A stretch of 50,160 bases of DNA, taken from contig CAMLML010000029.1 of the NCBI GenBank assembly GCA_946481095.1, positions 1 to 50,160 of the forward strand. Direction: 5' to 3'. The notes under the pieces are model-generated. The model was not told the origin of the DNA, searched no databases, and was given only the letters and a program-made list of their open reading frames with translations. This stretch comes from an uncultured Cellvibrio sp. GTDB lineage: Bacteria > Pseudomonadota > Gammaproteobacteria > Pseudomonadales > Cellvibrionaceae. This document shows positions 34,721 to 43,044 of the stretch, piece by piece (position 1 is the stretch's first letter; each line of letters opens with the position of its first letter). The translations under genes were made by a program, and so were the position numbers.

Positions 34721-36880
34721 ATGAAGTTAAAAAAACTATTTCGATTGAGTCAGTATGTAGCCTTAAGCGCTGCATCAAGTTTGTTTGCGACTGGATTGCA
34801 AGCCCAAACATTGGGTTCAAACCTCGCCGTTACAGGGCCATCAGCAGGTGCAGATGGTTCAGGTTTTGACAACACAAAACTGGTGCGCGATGGCAACACA
34901 GCCAGTATTTCTGTAGCTAAAGGCACAAGCAATCAACGTGTGTCCATTAAGTGGGGTAGTGCTGTAACCTTTAACAGAGTGATTCTGCGCGAATCCGGCA
35001 GCAAGATTACTTCCTGGCAATTGGTGGATAACGATAGCGGTACTGTCTACGCGACCGGTACAACGATAGGCGCTGAAAAAATTGTTGATTTGGGCAGCCG
35101 TACTTCTAAAAAAATCAATTTGATTGTAAGTGCGTCCAGCGCACCAGGCATTGCAGAATTTGAAGTCTACAATGTAACCGGTACGACAACGTCTACAAGC
35201 TCTTCCAGTTCAAGGTCATCAAGCACTTCAACTGTTTCCAGTTCAAGATCATCAAGCATTTCAACTGTTTCAAGTTCAAGGTCATCAAGTACTTCAATTA
35301 TTTCCAGTTCAAGGTCATCAAGCCGTAGCTCGTCTTCATCTAGCAGTAGCTCGTCTTCATCTAGCAGTAGCTCGTCTTCATCCAGTCGTAGCTCATCTTC
35401 AGTTGTCAGCAGCAGTGTTTCATCCGTTGCAAGCAGCCGCTCTTCTTCAGTTGCCAACAACACCAGCTTGAGTGAAGACTGTATTCGTTTGGCAACCAAC
35501 CCATCGGTTAACTGGCGTGATACTTCATTGAAGACGGATCAGGAAATTGTTTCCTGTCTTTCGAAAACCCTGGGTACTCCGGTTGGATATGGCGAAAAAG
35601 CACTGGGCGGTTTTGATCCAAACGGCAACAGCAAACTGACTGTTATCACCAAAAACTCCAGTGTTTCAGTTGAGCAACAATTGTTGGATGCCATTACAGG
35701 TGAAGCGCATAACTGGATCGTATTCGACAAAGTGCAATTCGCTCAACCCAGCGAAATTGGTATGTACCGCCTGGGTTGTAGTAACCCAACAGTGCAGTCG
35801 ATTTTAGGTTCGACCCAAGAGGAATGTGTCAACTACAAACAGTGGTGTAGCAAAAACGGTGTGAGTGAAGCCAACTGCGTTGCGCAATTCTTTAACACTG
35901 CCATGAACAAATCCAATAACCCAATTCGCAACCCCGTTATAGGTTCTAACAAAACCATCGACGGTCGAGGTAGTGAGGCTTACTTCTTGTTCAGCGGTTT
36001 TGCGATTGGTAAAGATATGACCGGCACGCCGACACAAACAGCGAAAAGCGTGATCCTGACTCACTTAAGCTTCAAAGGTGCGGGCCATACTGAAGACCAT
36101 TATTGCGATCCGGATATGATTCGCTCAACAGGTGCATCAACGGATATTTGGATTCACAAAAACACCTTTGATACCACAGGCGACTCTGCATTTGACGTAA
36201 AAGTTGGCGCACACAACGTCACTATGTCATTTAACCGTTTGGTGAATGTGAAACGCGCCGTGCTGCATGGTTCCAGTGATAGTCACACTATCGATAAACA
36301 AATTACAACCACTATGCACAACAACGCATTTGTTACTACTGACGATAGCTACAAGTTGTTAGGCAACACTTTGCGTCGCGTACCACTGTTGCGTCATGGT
36401 AAAACCCACATGTTCAATAACGTGTTTGTTAACTATCGCAACCAAATTTTGAGTTTGCGTGTAGGCGCCAGTGCGTTGATGGAAGACAGTGTATTTATGG
36501 TTAATTCAGTGCATCAAGAGAAGAGCACAGTTGAAGCTTCACTGACTGAAATCAGCAATAATTTGTTTAAAGATATCAGTGATGGCAGCTTCCGAAATGA
36601 CCGCAACTTTTTGTGGTTCGGTAACGCGACTTGCGATTTAACCAGCACCACCAAAACTGCGTTGACTGCAACCAATGGCACAGTCGCGGATCTTGCAAGC
36701 AACTACACCACTGCATCACAAAACATGATCACCAAGTGGCGTTTACCTGCTGGCCAGGATCTGGTTAATTACGTGATAAAAACCGCTGGAAAACACGGCG
36801 AAACCCCATACAACTCACCACTTGCTGGTGACATTTATTACGTATTGGGTTTAAGCAGACCTGCTTGCCAAAACCGTTAA
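34721..36880 (+). CDS. pectate lyase, polysaccharide lyase family 1, with N-terminal discoidin-like module
   Basis: A 719-residue secreted enzyme. Residues 1-28 are a signal peptide ending L-Q-A. Residues about 30-150 form a beta-sandwich module (F5/8C or CBM-like: TLGSNLAVTG...FNRVILRE...AEFEVYNV). Residues about 152-247 are a Ser/Arg linker, and from about 250 a PL1 beta-helix follows. PL1 marks are SNKTIDGRGSE, CDPDMIRSTGASTDIWIHKNTFD, FDVKVGAHNVTMSFNRLVNV and RVPLLRHGKTHMFNNVF (calcium and catalytic Arg regions). It should cut pectate extracellularly. The gene lies between direct repeats, so it may have been inserted as a unit. AAGG lies nine bases before the ATG. Confidence 0.92.
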   Translation: MKLKKLFRLSQYVALSAASSLFATGLQAQTLGSNLAVTGPSAGADGSGFDNTKLVRDGNTASISVAKGTSNQRVSIKWGSAVTFNRVILRESGSKITSWQLVDNDSGTVYATGTTIGAEKIVDLGSRTSKKINLIVSASSAPGIAEFEVYNVTGTTTSTSSSSSRSSSTSTVSSSRSSSISTVSSSRSSSTSIISSSRSSSRSSSSSSSSSSSSSSSSSSSSRSSSSVVSSSVSSVASSRSSSVANNTSLSEDCIRLATNPSVNWRDTSLKTDQEIVSCLSKTLGTPVGYGEKALGGFDPNGNSKLTVITKNSSVSVEQQLLDAITGEAHNWIVFDKVQFAQPSEIGMYRLGCSNPTVQSILGSTQEECVNYKQWCSKNGVSEANCVAQFFNTAMNKSNNPIRNPVIGSNKTIDGRGSEAYFLFSGFAIGKDMTGTPTQTAKSVILTHLSFKGAGHTEDHYCDPDMIRSTGASTDIWIHKNTFDTTGDSAFDVKVGAHNVTMSFNRLVNVKRAVLHGSSDSHTIDKQITTTMHNNAFVTTDDSYKLLGNTLRRVPLLRHGKTHMFNNVFVNYRNQILSLRVGASALMEDSVFMVNSVHQEKSTVEASLTEISNNLFKDISDGSFRNDRNFLWFGNATCDLTSTTKTALTATNGTVADLASNYTTASQNMITKWRLPAGQDLVNYVIKTAGKHGETPYNSPLAGDIYYVLGLSRPACQNR
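35203..35410 (+). repeat. tandem minisatellites coding the Ser linker of the PL1 lyase
   Basis: Two in-frame tandem arrays lie side by side. Four 33-bp units start at 35203, 35236, 35269 and 35302 (RSSSTSTVSSS type, 11 residues). Four 21-bp units start at 35327, 35348, 35369 and 35390 (AGCTCGTCTTCATC type, 7 residues, all Ser or Ser/Arg). Copy-number change would lengthen or shorten the linker without breaking the frame. Confidence 0.88.
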
Positions 36881-36894
36881 TCCCCTCCCCAAAA

Positions 36895-36914
36895 GCCCAG
36901 CCGTTCGGCTGGGC
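36895..36914 (+). terminator. likely terminator after PL1 pectate lyase
   Basis: GCCCAGCC / GTTC / GGCTGGGC, a strong 8-bp stem beginning 15 bases after the stop. It lacks a clear T run. Confidence 0.55.
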
Positions 36915-37070
36915 CATTCAATCATTAAAAAGAACACAAAAAACGCGTTCATTGTTCATCATAAGAATCGCTCTTGTAGCCCGTATGAAGCAAAGCGTAA
37001 TGCGGGGATTTTCGTGATTTTATTTTTTACAAAAACTGCCAACATTTCGTTTCTGCATTCTTTGACGTTG

Positions 37071-37136
37071 GTTAAAAATATTTCCTCAATTGCATTCTTG
37101 TTAGCGAACATTTTTTTGAAGAGGTGAGGCAGATTT
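37071..37136 (+). pseudogene. decayed 3' fragment of an Imm11-like gene
   Basis: CAATTGCATTCTTGTTAGCGAAC (37087-37109) matches the immunity gene at 34306-34328 with two changes. After a 39-base deletion relative to that gene, TTTTGAAGAGGTGAGGCAG resumes and ends at the same stop (translation NCILVSEHFFEEVRQI). Upstream, the similarity decays and there is an indel that breaks the frame. The downstream REP continues. Confidence 0.8.
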
Positions 37137-37141
37137 AATTT

Positions 37142-37173
37142 CACTTCGTCATCCCCGCGAAGGCGGGGATCCA
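37142..37173. repeat. REP-like hairpin
   Basis: ATCCCCGC-GAAG-GCGGGGAT (37151-37170) with flanking CACTTCGTC and CCAGC. Same family as the array at 16007. Confidence 0.8.
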
Positions 37174-37195
37174 GCTGTTTGCATGTTGAATAGTG

Positions 37196-37309
37196 TTATT
37201 TTTTTTGATTTTTGATTTCAGCCAAGAGCGGACATTCGTTAATACTACTGCCTCCAGTTATTCTATTGACCCAATAATCATACAAATCATTCGTGATTGA
37301 ATCAGGCAA
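37196..37309 (-). CDS. possible small ORF or gene remnant downstream of the 140-residue gene
   Basis: The minus strand is open from a TAA upstream to the stop at 37196. It reads LPDSITNDLYDYWVNRITGG and then about 17 more residues with one Cys. The only start is TTG at 37309 with no good ribosome site. It may be a remnant of a gene in the AT-rich block. Confidence 0.2.
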   Translation of the reverse strand: MPDSITNDLYDYWVNRITGGSSINECPLLAEIKNQKK

Positions 37310-37347
37310 TGAACATTCCGAAGGCGTTGATTATAGATATTTCGAAT

Positions 37348-37770
37348 TTAATCGCTAGGCTTTGGACTACAAAAGTCAATGGAATCAATGGTGAGCTGAT
37401 TTTCAGCAGAGCTGGAATTAATTAATAAACTGAATACCAACTTATTTCGAAAAGCAGTTAATCTCAGAGGGATATAAAAATTAGATTCTCGGGGTTTTCT
37501 CTTCTCCCATATTTTTGTTCTTCGAAAGCTGTTCAGTTCCAACGAATGGAAGCCTTTGCTATAAAAACTAAACCCTCGAATGCCTATACATACAGTTTTT
37601 GAAGATAGATAGGGTGAGTCCAAGGACAAAATGATCTCAATAGGACTATTTTCGGATGTGGCGTTATCAAAAATAACACTCAATATTCTTTTGTCATCCG
37701 TCGTGGTTTGAGAACATTTAATGTTAGGACTAACCACATTGCAGTCTACAAATTTCCATGGTGATTGCAT
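37348..37770 (-). CDS. 140-residue unknown protein, third gene of the protease operon
   Basis: No signal peptide is evident. The composition is beta-rich (VIFDNATSEN..., CIGIRGFSFYSKGFHSLELNSF, NKLVFSLLINSS), suggesting a small beta-sandwich. A strong AGGAGG precedes the ATG. It starts 9 bases after the upstream exported protein gene ends and is surely co-transcribed. No family is recognised. Base composition is AT rich, as in the whole block. Confidence 0.65.
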   Translation of the reverse strand: MQSPWKFVDCNVVSPNIKCSQTTTDDKRILSVIFDNATSENSPIEIILSLDSPYLSSKTVCIGIRGFSFYSKGFHSLELNSFRRTKIWEKRKPRESNFYIPLRLTAFRNKLVFSLLINSSSAENQLTIDSIDFCSPKPSD

Positions 37771-37779
37771 AAAATCCTC

Positions 37780-39036
37780 CTATTTTCCAGAGGAAAAGAA
37801 TTTAGATAAGTAGCGACCATCTATACTTATTCCCACAACATTTTCGTCGTTCCAGGTTTCTTTTGTAGGAATAGTGTTTGCGGCTCCGGAAAATTGATCT
37901 CCAATTTTATAACCATCCAATACATTAACTTTCTTCCATAGTTTGCTGTACGTGAGATTAATTCCTGATGCCAATTCAAATGTCAATCCAATACCAAGTA
38001 AATCTTCTGGTTTACTTAAACCAAAAGTGAATCCAAGGCCAACCCTGTCAAAAAATTGATTATCATTTAATAAATCTCGTCCTAAATATGAAGAATCTTT
38101 TTTGGTGAAGCTTGAGATGTAATGAGGAAGTCCATACAGCACCAAGCTGCCAGTATAAATTGGATGTTTTACTTCTTCTTCTTTCTCGGCGCGAATAACA
38201 GTGCCGTCACCATAGTCAAATGTCGTATAGGTTTGATCATTTAAGGAGGTACGGACTATACCTATTTGAAAAGTCGCACGATATCGTTCTTGCTGTGCGA
38301 TATTTTGTTCGTAAATTGTTTTACCTTTGCTTTTTACAATTAATTTATTCTCTAATGAATCACAGCTATATATTGTTGGCTCCAATGAAATTTTAGAGGT
38401 CTGAACTATCTCATCTGTTTCGTCGTTCACGGGCCTAAAGTAGGAAACCGGTTTACATGCATCAAAATTAATCGTGACGTCTCCTGTAGTAGCGATGTAT
38501 ATATCATCACCCACCGCAAGCCTGCTATTGTTCCTGTAGGTTTTTGAGTTGCCTAATAGTTTTCTTGGATAGTACTCATAAAAACACAATTGGTTTTCAT
38601 CAAAAATGAATACCGAAGATCCCACATAATACTTGACATCACTTTTGACTTGTTTCTGAAGATTTTGGATCGCGTCGCTATTGCTATCACACTTTACTAT
38701 AGGGGGAGTAGAGGGCTCTTGCGCCTTCACGTCAATTGGATCTGCGTCTGAATTGGGTATGCCCAATTTACAATTTTTATAACTGCCAGCACCTGCTGCC
38801 TCATAGAGTAAATCGCTTAGTGAGGCGAGTTTATCCAATTTATCTGCTAACGCCCAACTATACTCCTTCTTAAAATTTGGCTCACAGCTCAAATAAAAAT
38901 GTTCCGGATTTTTGCTATTCTCCTTTGAATACAGTTCATTTAATGCGACAAGAAATGGTTTGTTTTCCGCATATAAACAACAACTGGTAGTTAATCCAAG
39001 AAATGCCAACGTTATTCTAAAGCTATATTTGTTCAT
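37780..39036 (-). CDS. exported protein, unknown, second gene of the protease operon
   Basis: A 418-residue protein with a signal peptide (residues 1-23, ending C-L-Y-A). It contains several Cys pairs (CEPNFK, YKNCKLG, VKCDSN, NQLCFYEY). The C-terminal ~110 residues alternate Gly and aromatic residues (RVGLGFTFGL, IGLTFELASGINLTYSKLW, GISIDGRYLSKFF), like an outer-membrane beta-barrel or autotransported surface domain. GAGGA lies before the ATG, and the protease gene ends 11 bases upstream. Coupling to a trypsin-like protease suggests that protease and exported partner act on each other or on a shared target. Confidence 0.65.
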   Translation of the reverse strand: MNKYSFRITLAFLGLTTSCCLYAENKPFLVALNELYSKENSKNPEHFYLSCEPNFKKEYSWALADKLDKLASLSDLLYEAAGAGSYKNCKLGIPNSDADPIDVKAQEPSTPPIVKCDSNSDAIQNLQKQVKSDVKYYVGSSVFIFDENQLCFYEYYPRKLLGNSKTYRNNSRLAVGDDIYIATTGDVTINFDACKPVSYFRPVNDETDEIVQTSKISLEPTIYSCDSLENKLIVKSKGKTIYEQNIAQQERYRATFQIGIVRTSLNDQTYTTFDYGDGTVIRAEKEEEVKHPIYTGSLVLYGLPHYISSFTKKDSSYLGRDLLNDNQFFDRVGLGFTFGLSKPEDLLGIGLTFELASGINLTYSKLWKKVNVLDGYKIGDQFSGAANTIPTKETWNDENVVGISIDGRYLSKFFSSGK

Positions 39037-39047
39037 GAATCATTCCT

Positions 39048-39899
39048 CTAAATTAATTGAATTTTCCCGCTTTCTAATAAAAATCGTATCGGCATAAAAA
39101 TTGATCTATTATTAAAAGCACCGATTAATAATCCCCATAAATTTTGGTTTTCATCTACAAGTGCTGCGCCAGAGTTTCCTTTAACCGTAACTCGATCAGT
39201 AGATATAACTTGGTCATATGAGCAATTAGTGTTCTCATCATAGAAATATGCACATACCGATCTGCATTTCGTTTCTTTGAAATAAAATGGTTCAATAGCA
39301 ACATAGAGTTTTTTTCCAACATCTTCTATTTTTGTTGCGTCATAAAATCCCTTCCACAGAGGAAGTTTGGGGTAGTCTAATTCATCGATTATTTTTAGGA
39401 TTGCGAAGTCTCTAACGGTGCCTCGCATAGAATGCTCAACTTTTGCTGTTGCAAATTTCGTATCGTCGATTTTGGCTACAACTATTTCTCCTTTTCTCGC
39501 AAAATGACCAGCAGTAACCAATATATCGCCGTATAGATTATGCTTACCCACTAAGCCAATTGTTGCATAACTTGACGATGAGCTTGTGATGTTGCCTGGG
39601 ACAATTTTTGATTGAAGAATAATTTTCGCTTTGGCTTGTACTACATCGGTCAAAATTTGATATTTTTTTCCGTTAACCTGATATTCTATTTTTTTCGGAA
39701 TAAAATTATTTTTTGGAACAGTATCTGAATCCAGCTTTTTCTTCACATAACAGGTAATAGAATATTGATCGGTTTCTTTTCCTTTTATATATTTTTTTCC
39801 AAAATCAAAGCTAGAGATTTCATATCTTAAAAGGCGTCGTTTAAAAATAAATGCATTTTGCATATGATTTTTAAATTCTTTCGAAATTAATTTGTCCAT
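39048..39899 (-). CDS. trypsin-like serine protease without signal peptide
   Basis: A 283-residue protein of chymotrypsin fold. The triad is visible: His in DILVTAGHFA, Asp in TVRDFAILKIID, and Ser in VTVKGNSGAALVD, with the barrel ending WGLLIGAFNNRSIFMP. The first ~90 residues are a Lys-rich N-terminal region (ISKEFKNHMQNAF...). ATG 39899 has AGGA nine bases upstream; starts further up (40013) overlap the promoter. No export signal is seen, so it may act in the cytoplasm, as in several bacterial defence proteases. It leads a three-gene operon. Confidence 0.75.
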   Translation of the reverse strand: MDKLISKEFKNHMQNAFIFKRRLLRYEISSFDFGKKYIKGKETDQYSITCYVKKKLDSDTVPKNNFIPKKIEYQVNGKKYQILTDVVQAKAKIILQSKIVPGNITSSSSSYATIGLVGKHNLYGDILVTAGHFARKGEIVVAKIDDTKFATAKVEHSMRGTVRDFAILKIIDELDYPKLPLWKGFYDATKIEDVGKKLYVAIEPFYFKETKCRSVCAYFYDENTNCSYDQVISTDRVTVKGNSGAALVDENQNLWGLLIGAFNNRSIFMPIRFLLESGKIQLI

Positions 39900-39984
39900 A
39901 AATCCAATTCCTGTCGTGAGAATAAAAGAAACAATGAACTGTTTCAAATAATAGTGATTGCAATTGTAAAAGCATTTATTGATA

Positions 39985-40013
39985 CTGATACAGACAATAT
40001 TTTGGTGTGTCAA
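39985..40013 (-). promoter_or_regulatory. candidate promoter of protease operon
   Basis: On the minus strand TTGACA (40013-40008), a 17-base spacer, then TATCAG (39990-39985). A perfect -35 box with correct spacing lies about 90 bases before the ATG. A tandem TGATAC pair (39980-39991) overlaps the -10. Confidence 0.5.
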
Positions 40014-40240
40014 TAAAAAAATTTAGGTTTTTATATTTGCAAATTTTTTCTGTTGATTTTAATGTCTTTTTGCATCGTTATTGTTCGTTAATATTGGTTC
40101 TGCTTTAAATGAAAGCATTGGCCATGTTACAACCCTAAATCCTAGGCGGCACTCAATTCAACTAAGGCGCGTCTGAGTGAGGGTGAGGAATCAAATGCAG
40201 CGCTTAACGGCCAATAGCGGACGTTAATTTTTGCTCTTAT

Positions 40241-42520
40241 CTATTGGCTGCCAGTTATTGATCCATCCTTGGAGTTTGCTGATGCTGCTTCTGCTTCTGT
40301 TGTTTCGTTGGTGGAAGTAAGTCTTTTAACCAAAAGATTGGTCCAATCTAATTTATATCGCTCCTGATCAAAGACAATATCTCTCTGGTCTAATAATTTA
40401 TCGAAATTATTGTCCCTTATTTTTATGAAAAATTTTTTCAATAGGTATAGCTTTACCACTTCAAGGCTAAGTAGAGATAGTACGAAACCTAGGATTAATG
40501 CTGTGAGATTTAGTCCTTTGCTTTGTACAAATGATGAAGATAATATTGCAGCTAAAACTGAAATAAAAAGAATTATTAAATCAACAGAAATTTGCCAATT
40601 TTTCATTTTACTTTCAGATTCTTTCATAACTTTATTGATGCTGTTCTGATAATTTTCTTCATCTTTCCGTTGTTGCTCTTGCATCTTTAAAGCATTCTCA
40701 GCGGCAGCCAATTCAAGCTTTCTGATTCTTTCTGAGCTCTCAAATGTTAAAGTTTCTGAATCAAGCAGCTTACTTTTTATTTGAATATTCTCGGCATCTT
40801 TTTGAGAAATCAACTCATCGAAGTCGCGCTCAAGCGCTTGTTGTTTCTGCAGCGCAGATAATCTCTCCGCTTCAATTTGAGTTGTTGCTTGAGCTTGTAT
40901 TTTTTCGGTCAATGACTCTTTGAGATGATTTAAGATGGTCTCTACATTGTCTCTTGTAAGCAAAGAGGCGTCGCCGAGTGAATACTGCATCAAATATTGG
41001 CCGGCTCTTTCCTGCCCCATCAGAGCGTCAAACAATTCAGCTTGTGATGCATCAGTTCTTGTCAAGAACTGATGCATCTTTGCAATTACATCGCTTTTCG
41101 GCTCAAGTGCCGCTGCACAGTTTGCAAGCAATAGTTGCCTCGAAAGATCTTTACCTTTCGCTCCGAAAAGAACCCATAAGAGGCCTGATATGTATCTACC
41201 AGAAACCGCAGGAGGGACATGTGCTTCTGAGAGCAATCGGTGTCTCAACATGAAGTCCATGGATTTGTCAGGGATAAATGAGTTTTCGGTAAGGAAGATA
41301 TGGTTGCAATTATAAAACTCTTTTAGTTTAGTCTTTGCACCATTTCGATACCGCATAGTGAGAGCTATCGATCTAGCGTCGCGCTCCTGCGCGATGCGGT
41401 TGTAATAGTATCCAAAAGTATTGCACAACGACTCTTCTAGTTCCGTCGAAAAGAATTTTAGCGATCCTTCAGATGTCAAATCTTTTAGAACGCGAATATT
41501 TCTTTGTTTCAGCACAATACTTGGGTCTTTTAGCACTTGACGAAGGTATGTATTGAATGTCTTATCTCTTAATCTTCGTCCTGTTGCGCCATGTGATCTA
41601 TTTGTCTCAAAGCTGACTATTACCGCTTTTAAATTACCAATTAATTCTTCAATTGAATGCTCGTAAACCGCTAAGGTCGCATTACGCTCAACTATCTGGG
41701 CACACAATTGATTTGCGAATTCGTGTTCCTTTTCGCAAGTAAGATTAAATAGAGCCATCAAAAAAGGAGTGTCGAGTATAATATTCACTCTAGCCATCGA
41801 TGCATCGAGTGCGGGCTCTTGAAAGTTCAAAACCACTTCAGCAATTAAAGCACCAGATACAATTTTCAAAATCAGTTCATACAGATCTTGGTCAACATGG
41901 AAAGCATGTAGAACAAACCCTGCGCATAAAGAATTGATTCTTGAGGCCTCTCTAACTGTATGCCGCCAGTTTTCCTTATCTTCATCCATTAATTCCTTTT
42001 CATTCAATTCACTTTTAACTAACACTTCAGCTCTGAGTGTCGTCTGAATGAAATTTAGATCAACTAAGTGATTTAAAAAGCTATCTCCTAGCTCCTGTTT
42101 GTTTAATGAAATATTGTATTGCTCCAGTTTAGGTTCGCTATATTCTATAAATTTATTGACTACTAGTGTTATGTCCGATTCGCGCACATCAGAATATTCT
42201 TCATCTATATTCGCATACCTATATCGAATAATATTATCTACAAGCTTTTCTTCAATCAAAACTCCGTTTGCAGCTAGTCGCTTGGTTAAATCCATTGCAG
42301 CCCATGGATGAATTTTAAGTCCATATAAATCATTGACCACGCTGCAAAAATGTTCCGGTTCAAAAATATCACCCGCAAATTGTTTGGCAATTGGTTTAAA
42401 AATAGAGGATATGCCGCCAATAAGATCCGCGTCATCTTTGGACGCTTGAGCGAGATATGCAAATGAAATTATCTTTCTTTTTGAGGACGATTCTTTGGCA
42501 TTAAATAGTTGTGTATTCAT
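40241..42520 (-). CDS. large PIN-like nuclease with coiled coil and two C-terminal membrane helices
   Basis: A 759-residue protein. Residues 1-240 are a helical region resembling no domain I can name. Residues 244-415 look PIN-like: NIILDTPFLM (Asp250), EHSIEEL (Glu291/292), ERDARSIALTMR (Asp381), and IFLTENS (Thr411/Asn413), the usual acidic ligand order of PIN RNases. Residues about 530-640 are a long Gln/Glu/Lys coiled coil. Two hydrophobic helices follow (about 645-662 and 671-690), then a charged tail. AGGAG lies upstream. It stands alone on the minus strand in an AT-rich block. A membrane-tethered nuclease of this kind fits a cell-suicide or defence effector, by inference. Confidence 0.6.
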   Translation of the reverse strand: MNTQLFNAKESSSKRKIISFAYLAQASKDDADLIGGISSIFKPIAKQFAGDIFEPEHFCSVVNDLYGLKIHPWAAMDLTKRLAANGVLIEEKLVDNIIRYRYANIDEEYSDVRESDITLVVNKFIEYSEPKLEQYNISLNKQELGDSFLNHLVDLNFIQTTLRAEVLVKSELNEKELMDEDKENWRHTVREASRINSLCAGFVLHAFHVDQDLYELILKIVSGALIAEVVLNFQEPALDASMARVNIILDTPFLMALFNLTCEKEHEFANQLCAQIVERNATLAVYEHSIEELIGNLKAVIVSFETNRSHGATGRRLRDKTFNTYLRQVLKDPSIVLKQRNIRVLKDLTSEGSLKFFSTELEESLCNTFGYYYNRIAQERDARSIALTMRYRNGAKTKLKEFYNCNHIFLTENSFIPDKSMDFMLRHRLLSEAHVPPAVSGRYISGLLWVLFGAKGKDLSRQLLLANCAAALEPKSDVIAKMHQFLTRTDASQAELFDALMGQERAGQYLMQYSLGDASLLTRDNVETILNHLKESLTEKIQAQATTQIEAERLSALQKQQALERDFDELISQKDAENIQIKSKLLDSETLTFESSERIRKLELAAAENALKMQEQQRKDEENYQNSINKVMKESESKMKNWQISVDLIILFISVLAAILSSSFVQSKGLNLTALILGFVLSLLSLEVVKLYLLKKFFIKIRDNNFDKLLDQRDIVFDQERYKLDWTNLLVKRLTSTNETTEAEAASANSKDGSITGSQ

Positions 42521-42733
42521 ATGCTCCTGCTATTTGTATTTTGTTTATAGGATTAATATTAAAACGGCAATGAATATCTGGAGTCGGAGTAAAATTACAC
42601 ATCCGCTTTGAGCACAAACCAGCCATTAAACATTCCCTCAGTCTAGCTTCAAATCACTATTGACTCAACTCATCAGTAACTTGGTAATTGCTTATTTTTC
42701 TTGCTGATACCAAACTGATACTGAAATTAATAT

Positions 42734-42868
42734 TTATCCACTTTTCTGCGTTATTGGCTTAATCTTTTTAGCCAACTCTTCAGATTCCGCTTTTATCTTT
42801 TTCTTGTCTGCGCTCAGTTTTTTAAGAATTTCACTTTTGTTTTGATACTTAGGCTCGTCAGTTTTCAT
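42734..42868 (-). CDS. 44-residue Lys/Glu-rich micro-protein
   Basis: From ATG 42868 to TAA 42734: a 44-residue, highly charged peptide (MKTDEPKYQNKSEILKKL...) predicted to be a helix. Its ATG overlaps the TGA of the preceding 59-residue ORF (ATGA), typical of translational coupling. It is too short for ordinary ORF calling. Confidence 0.5.
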   Translation of the reverse strand: MKTDEPKYQNKSEILKKLSADKKKIKAESEELAKKIKPITQKSG

Positions 42869-43044
42869 TTTTTTGATTCCTCAATATCTTTTTTCATTTT
42901 CTGCAGTTCCAGATCGTTTCTCGGGCCTAGAATTCTGTCGTCGCCTTCTTCCATAGATTCTTCTATAGATTCATAGGCTTGCTTTCTAAGGCTAAGTTCT
43001 TTTTTAATTTTTTCCAGCTTGTCAAGGTCAGTTGATTTGCTCAT
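42865..43044 (-). CDS. 59-residue coiled-coil micro-protein
   Basis: From ATG 43044 to TGA 42865: MSKSTDLDKLEKIKKELS... and ending KKDIEESKK, a charged helical peptide. Its ATG shares one base with the TAA of the GNAT gene (TAATG), and its stop overlaps the next ORF's start. Three overlapping reading frames in a row support genuine translation. Confidence 0.55.
   Translation of the reverse strand: MSKSTDLDKLEKIKKELSLRKQAYESIEESMEEGDDRILGPRNDLELQKMKKDIEESKK

Noticed and set aside
40014..40240. gene in the gap between protease and PIN-like genes
   Set aside because: No frame with a start and ribosome site. The gap holds the protease promoter and a GCCAATAG/CTATTGGC inverted repeat at the end of the PIN-like gene.
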